DNA of 23,257 nt from positions 1-23,257 of the forward strand of contig DREN01000179.1 of assembly GCA_011051075.1 (NCBI GenBank), in the 5' to 3' direction. This DNA is from Deltaproteobacteria bacterium (GTDB lineage Bacteria; Desulfobacterota; DSM-4660; Desulfatiglandales; Desulfatiglandaceae). Each line of letters opens with the position of its first letter. The first letter of the stretch is position 1. Below the pieces are notes generated by a model. It had not been told where the DNA came from and made no database searches. It was given only the letters and a program-made list of their open reading frames with translations. Of this stretch, positions 22,303 through 23,257 are shown in pieces. A program made the position numbers and the translations under genes.

Positions 22303-23257
22303 ATGGGAAAAACAATAGGAATCGATCTAGGGACGACCAATTCTTGTGTTGCCGTCATGGAGGGCGGAGATCCTGTTGTGATCGCCAATGCAGAGGGGAG
22401 CAGGACCACCCCTTCCATTGTGGCGTTCACCGACAGCGGCGAGAGGCTGGTCGGCCAGACCGCAAAAAGACAGGCCGTGACCAATCCGGAAAACACGGTC
22501 TTTGCAGTGAAGCGGCTTATAGGGCGGAAATACGGCTCACCCGAGGTAGAGAGGGATATCAAGGTCCTTCCCTATAAGATCAGCAAGGCGTCCAACGGGG
22601 ATGCCCATGTCAACATAAAGGGAAAAGATTACAGTCCGGCAGAGATATCCGCCATGATCCTCACAAAGATGAAAGAGACGGCGGAGGAGTATCTGGGAGA
22701 AAAGGTGACCGACGCCGTGATCACGGTCCCCGCCTACTTCAACGACAGCCAGAGGCAGGCCACCAAGGATGCGGGACGTATTGCCGGTCTAAACGTGGAA
22801 AGGATCATCAACGAGCCCACGGCTGCGTCCCTGGCCTTCGGCGTGGACAAGAAGGGGGACAGGAAGATCGCGGTCTTTGATCTGGGCGGCGGGACCTTTG
22901 ACATCTCCATATTAGAGATAGGCGAAGGGGTTTTCGAGGTCAAGTCCACCAACGGGGACACCCATCTGGGAGGGGAGGATTTTGATCTGAGGATCATCGA
23001 GTACCTGGCGGATGAGTTCAAGAAAGATCAGGGCATCGACCTCAGGAACGACAAGATGGCCCTTCAAAGACTGAAAGAGGGCGCGGAAAAGGCGAAGATC
23101 GAGCTGTCGGGTTCCATGGAAACAGATGTGAACCTCCCCTTTATCACGGCCGATGCCAGCGGCCCCAAGCATCTCAACATCAAGCTCACCCGTGCCAAAT
23201 TAGAGGGTCTGGTTGACGATCTTCTTCAGAAGCTGGTGGAACCGTGCAAGATTGCCA
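22303..23257 (+). CDS. dnaK: Molecular chaperone DnaK (Hsp70), N-terminal part (runs off right edge)
   Basis: The visible 318 residues cover most of the nucleotide-binding domain. The first phosphate loop is GIDLGTTNSCVAVMEGG, then NPENTVFAVKRLIGRK, VTDAVITVPAYFNDSQRQAT, NEPTAASLAFGVDK and the second phosphate motif FDLGGGTFDISILEI, then STNGDTHLGGEDFD. The frame is open at position 23257, so the rest of the ATPase domain and the substrate-binding domain lie outside the window. GGAGG lies 9 nt before the ATG. DnaK binds unfolded polypeptides and works with GrpE, encoded just upstream. Codon use and composition match the neighbours. Confidence 0.98.
   Translation, partial: MGKTIGIDLGTTNSCVAVMEGGDPVVIANAEGSRTTPSIVAFTDSGERLVGQTAKRQAVTNPENTVFAVKRLIGRKYGSPEVERDIKVLPYKISKASNGDAHVNIKGKDYSPAEISAMILTKMKETAEEYLGEKVTDAVITVPAYFNDSQRQATKDAGRIAGLNVERIINEPTAASLAFGVDKKGDRKIAVFDLGGGTFDISILEIGEGVFEVKSTNGDTHLGGEDFDLRIIEYLADEFKKDQGIDLRNDKMALQRLKEGAEKAKIELSGSMETDVNLPFITADASGPKHLNIKLTRAKLEGLVDDLLQKLVEPCKIA

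Noticed and set aside
1..23257. CRISPR array, rRNA, tRNA or prophage genes
   Set aside because: No regularly spaced repeats, no recognisable tRNA or rRNA sequence and no phage structural or integrase genes were found.

Overview
The window looks like chromosomal DNA of a GC-rich, Gram-negative anaerobe, most likely a Desulfobacterota (former Deltaproteobacteria) relative. The grounds are outer-membrane maintenance genes (YdbH/AsmA-like, DUF1318 lipoprotein, a LolA-like domain), a c-di-AMP cyclase fused to a YbbR-type domain, and grpE-dnaK. The taxonomic call is inference from gene content; no rRNA or tRNA gene is present.

Region 1 (1..~10100, minus strand) is one long operon read leftward from a near-consensus promoter (TTGACA-17-TATAAG at 10098..10070). 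In order it encodes a radical SAM protein with a B12-binding-like region, a RimK-like ATP-grasp ligase, a glutathione-synthetase-like (GshB-type) ATP-grasp ligase, a complete Opp/Dpp-type ABC importer (family 5 binding protein, two permeases, two ATPases), and the N-terminal part of what looks like a third ATP-grasp protein that leaves the window at position 1. Amide-bond-forming ligases, a radical enzyme and a peptide or metallophore-type importer in one transcription unit suggest a system that makes or modifies a small peptide-like compound and takes it, or its precursor, back up. I do not recognise it as a described pathway.

Region 2 (10190..12700): divergent from the operon, an extended -10 promoter and a structured leader precede a CdaA-type diadenylate cyclase fused to a YbbR-like domain. 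It converges with an EamA-family transporter on the minus strand. Upstream of the transporter lies copy A of a hairpin-forming repeat.

Region 3 (12700..17110, minus strand): a promoter at 17103..17075 drives a 1085-residue YdbH/AsmA-like protein and a DUF1318/YdbL-like lipoprotein, together resembling the YdbH-YnbE-YdbL envelope lipid transport set. queF (queuosine biosynthesis) follows.

Region 4 (17335..20110): an S-adenosylmethionine hydrolase (DUF62) on the plus strand ends inside the 3' end of a small HNH nuclease gene on the minus strand. The HNH gene is translationally coupled (TGATG) to a PlsC acyltransferase fused to an exported LolA-like domain.

Region 5 (20300..23257, plus strand): repeat copy B, an atypical response-regulator receiver with a large internal insertion, a 221-bp element with 32-bp perfect terminal inverted repeats, then grpE and the N-terminal half of dnaK, which runs off the right edge.
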